64,000 nucleotides of DNA from Symsagittifera roscoffensis (taxonomy: Eukaryota > Xenacoelomorpha > Acoela > Convolutidae). Under the pieces are notes generated by a model. It saw nothing but the letters and a program-made list of their open reading frames with translations, was not told the origin of the DNA and did not search any database. Of the stretch, positions 61,334-64,000 are shown one piece after another; position 1 is the first letter of the stretch; the number at the start of each line of letters is the position of its first letter. A program made the translations under genes and the position numbers. The DNA lies in the NCBI RefSeq assembly GCF_963678635.1, contig NC_087069.1, positions 2,928,166 through 2,992,165 on the forward strand, read 5' to 3'.

Positions 61334-64000
61334 TCGTTCTCACTCTTCTTTGCGAAGCGCAGCTTCCCCCCGATGAGTCACAGCAGTTTAATGGGTGCTG
61401 TTACGATTTTTTTGCGATTATTTGTAAAGCAAAACAGAAACCTTCAAGATAGTCCCGCTCAATTTGATCCATTTTTTAAAAATTTTTAACAATGACATAG
61501 CTTGAAAAGCTACATTAGCAGTAGGATATATCAAATTGTTCATTATGCACTCGCCTCCCCTGTTCAAAAATCGCATGCTGTAGCTAAGGTCTTTGGCTTT
61601 TCTTATCAAGCTGAGAGTCAGAAACTATTCGTCCGAGTCAACCTGCTGAGGGGGAATGTGACCAACATATCACAACGCTTAAAAAGGCTTTTTCTAAATG
61701 TCACGTGAAGGTCAGTTTTTTACTACATGTGTATAATCATCATTGTCAGCCGTTGGCCGCCTAAAGACAAATTTGTTGTCGCTCGAATTTCTCCAAATTC
61801 CGTTTGTTCGCCATTTCGTTCAGAATCATCGCGGATCCAAAAAGTCAGAGATGATTTTTTCGCTTTTTTTACTGAAGATTCACTGGTAGAATTTATAGTT
61901 GTTACTCTGTCGATGCAGTTTTCTTCTTCATAGTTTTAGGAAATCTATCTTTCTGTTTATGTCTAAATGCAAATGTATGTATATGATTTTGCTTGTTAAG
62001 CGAAAGAATTTTTTCACTCTTAAGCTATATCGTACAATGGTTAAGCAATTTTTGAATTCAGCGTTTATTTCACCAAGTTTAAAATCAGCAACCCCCACTA
62101 ATGCTGTCAGGGTCTCCTAGGGGTTGCGGTTTTGGCCTCCAATTATGAATACCCAAATCAGAGATGGGTAGTTTACGAGATGGTTTACTTAAATTTAAAA
62201 ATATTCCTAAAACTCGAAAGTCCGAACCCTGTAGGTAGATACTGTGAGGGCACTCTTAGGAGTTGCAAATCTTATGTCCAAATGCGACTGCTCAAATGCT
62301 TTAAATATTCGAGATGTGACGTTTTCTTATGTCTTTCAACAATTGTTCACAGAACTTAGATATAAAAAACTTCAACAAATTCAAAGTTCCCATCTCTATA
62401 GTGAGGTGCTGTCAGGGTATTTGCAGGGCTTGTGAAGCTTGTCTTCAAGTTTGACTGCTCAAATCGTTGTAGTTCTCGAGATACGCAGTTGTTAATGATT
62501 TTTCCATAGTTTTCAGAAAAATTCAAACTTCAGAAAAGTTCGAAGTTTGAATTTCTCAACCCTGTATTTGGGTTTTTTGAGGGTACTCTCAGGGGTTGCA
62601 AACCTTGTGTTCAATTGCGACAGCTCAAATGCCTTCAGTTTCTTTACGTTTTTCAAATTATTTTCTATAAATTTCAGAGATTTGAAAAAAAAATTTACAC
62701 AAAATTTCAAATTTGCATCCTGAAAGTGAGACACCCTGGTTGACAGATTAATCTCAAGCATTGCGAATCTTGCCTCCAAACCAAATTTTGTTTACAATAA
62801 ATATGCCGTTTTTTATAGTTTTCAAAAATTCGAAGCACCGGAGGTGCGTGACAAGCTTGAATATATTGACTTTCAATGCTATGATTCTTCAGATGAATTT
62901 TGCTATGAATTGCTGTTCTTTGTCGCGTTGTCGTTCTCACTCTTCTTTGCGAAGCGAAGCTTCCCCCCGATGAGTCATAGCAGTTTAATGGGTTCTGTTA
63001 GGATTTTTTTTGTGATTATTTTTAAAGCAAAACAGAAACCTTCAAGATAGTCGCGCTCAATTTGATCCATTTTAAAAACAAACTTTAACAATGACATAGC
63101 TTGAAAAGCTACATTATCAGTAGGATATATCAAATTGTTCATTATGCACTCGCCTCCCCTGTTCAAAAATCGCATGCTGTAGCTAAGGTCTTTGGCTTTT
63201 CTTATCAAGCTGAGAGTCAGAAACTATTCGTCCGAGTCAACCTGCTGAGGGGGAATGTGACCAACATATCACAACGCTTAAAAAGGCTTTTTCTAAATGT
63301 CACGTGAAGGTCAGTTTTTTACTACATGTGTATAATCATCATTGTCAGCCGTTGGCCGCCTAAAGACAAATTTGTTGTCGCTCGAATTTCTCCAAATTCC
63401 GTTTGTTCGCCATTTCGTTCAGAATCATCGCGGATCCAAAAAGTCAGAGATGATTTTTTCGCTTTTTTTACTGAAGATTCACTGGTAGAATTTATAGTTG
63501 TTACTCTGTCGATGCAGTTTTCTTCTTCATAGTTTTAGGAAATCTATCTTTCTGTTTATGTCTAAATGCAAATGTATGTATATGATTTTGCTTGTTAAGC
63601 GAAAGAATTTTTTCACTCTTAAGCTATATCGTACAATGGTTAAGCAATTTTTGAATTCAGCGTTTATTTCACCAAGTTTAAAATCAGCAACCCCCACTAA
63701 TGCTGTCAGGGTCTCCTAGGGGTTGCGGTTTTGGCCTCCAATTATGAATACCCAAATCAGAGATGGGTAGTTTACGAGATGGTTTACTTAAATTTAAAAA
63801 TATTCCTAAAACTCGAAAGTCCGAACCCTGTAGGTAGATACTGTGAGGGCACTCTTAGGAGTTGCAAATCTTATGTCCAAATGCGACTGCTCAAATGCTT
63901 TAAATATTCGAGATGTGACGTTTTCTTATGTCTTTCAACAATTGTTCACAGAACTTAGATATAAAAAACTTCAACAAATTCAAAGTTCCCATCTCTATAG
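61331..64000. repeat. Tandem repeat, period 1,599 bp, 1.7 copies, open at window end
   Basis: Copy 1 is 61,331-62,929, copy 2 is 62,930-64,000 and cut by the window. From about 61,505 on, copies appear identical at every line I compared. The first 170 bp differ at about ten positions. Short frames that look conserved between copies are only a result of this identity. No gene is supported. Confidence 0.95.
62085..62790. repeat. Degenerate tandem repeat of about 165 bp inside the 1.6-kb unit
   Basis: Lines beginning near 62,105, 62,246, 62,411 and 62,580 share GAGGGNACTCTCAGGGGTTGC, then CAAATGCGACTGCTCAAATG and CTCGAGAT. A fifth, weaker copy lies near 62,740. It is satellite-like. The same array is repeated in copy 2 from about 63,684. 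Confidence 0.65.

Noticed and set aside
61502-64000. Short frames repeated with the same sequence at 61.5-62.4 and 63.1-64.0 kb
   Set aside because: Identity is due to the recent 1,599-bp tandem duplication and gives no evidence of coding constraint.

Overview
The window is eukaryotic, most likely invertebrate metazoan, DNA. The evidence is AT-rich introns and intergenic DNA, spliced exons with GT/AG borders, several non-LTR retrotransposon relics, a tRNA-derived SINE pair and a very large Ty3/gypsy-type LTR retrotransposon. Nothing in the sequence fixes the phylum. Almost none of it is ordinary host coding sequence.

Positions 1-40,497 are a three-level nest. The oldest layer is the 3' part of a retroelement reverse-transcriptase-type polyprotein gene (1-654, resuming at 39,856-40,497). 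A giant LTR element (outer element, 655-39,851, plus orientation) is inserted in it with a 4-bp duplication ACAT. A second, younger copy of the same family (inner element, 15,498-38,494, minus orientation) is inserted in the 3' untranslated part of the outer one with a 4-bp duplication TATT. The inner copy is about 23.0 kb and nearly intact. It has 879/888-bp LTRs, a tRNA-Asn primer binding site, a 2.6-kb leader with a 14-bp minisatellite, a Gag-Pro-RT-RNaseH-integrase polyprotein ending in a macrodomain-like region, and a second coding block of about 3,000 codons. That second block carries a coiled coil, a GDSL/SGNH hydrolase domain and a long part I do not recognise. Two single-base frame breaks divide the two blocks into four open frames.

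The outer copy is a rearranged derivative. Its 5' LTR runs into a copy of the 3' half of tRNA-Asn, which folds back into a perfect 31-bp palindrome whose loop is the anticodon loop. After that come antisense ORF2-pol-gag sequence, a second partial LTR, leader and gag in the sense direction, and a microhomology deletion to the 3' end. This layout reads like a frozen record of aberrant reverse transcription. In addition, 365 bp of the flanking gene are duplicated just upstream of its 3' LTR.

From 40.5 to 64 kb the DNA is AT-rich. I infer parts of one plus-strand host gene (exons at 41,238, 50,470, 51,062 and 59,730, with a poly(A) signal near 60,776) encoding a Gln/Lys/Glu-rich protein. Its introns hold degenerate minus-strand LINEs: a jockey-like element nested in another LINE with an 8-bp duplication, an L1/Tx1-like LINE at 54.4-58.3 kb, and an uncertain relic near 52-53 kb. 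They also hold two palindromic MITE-like regions and the SINEs. The window ends in a tandem array with a 1,599-bp period, inside which a degenerate repeat of about 165 bp is visible.
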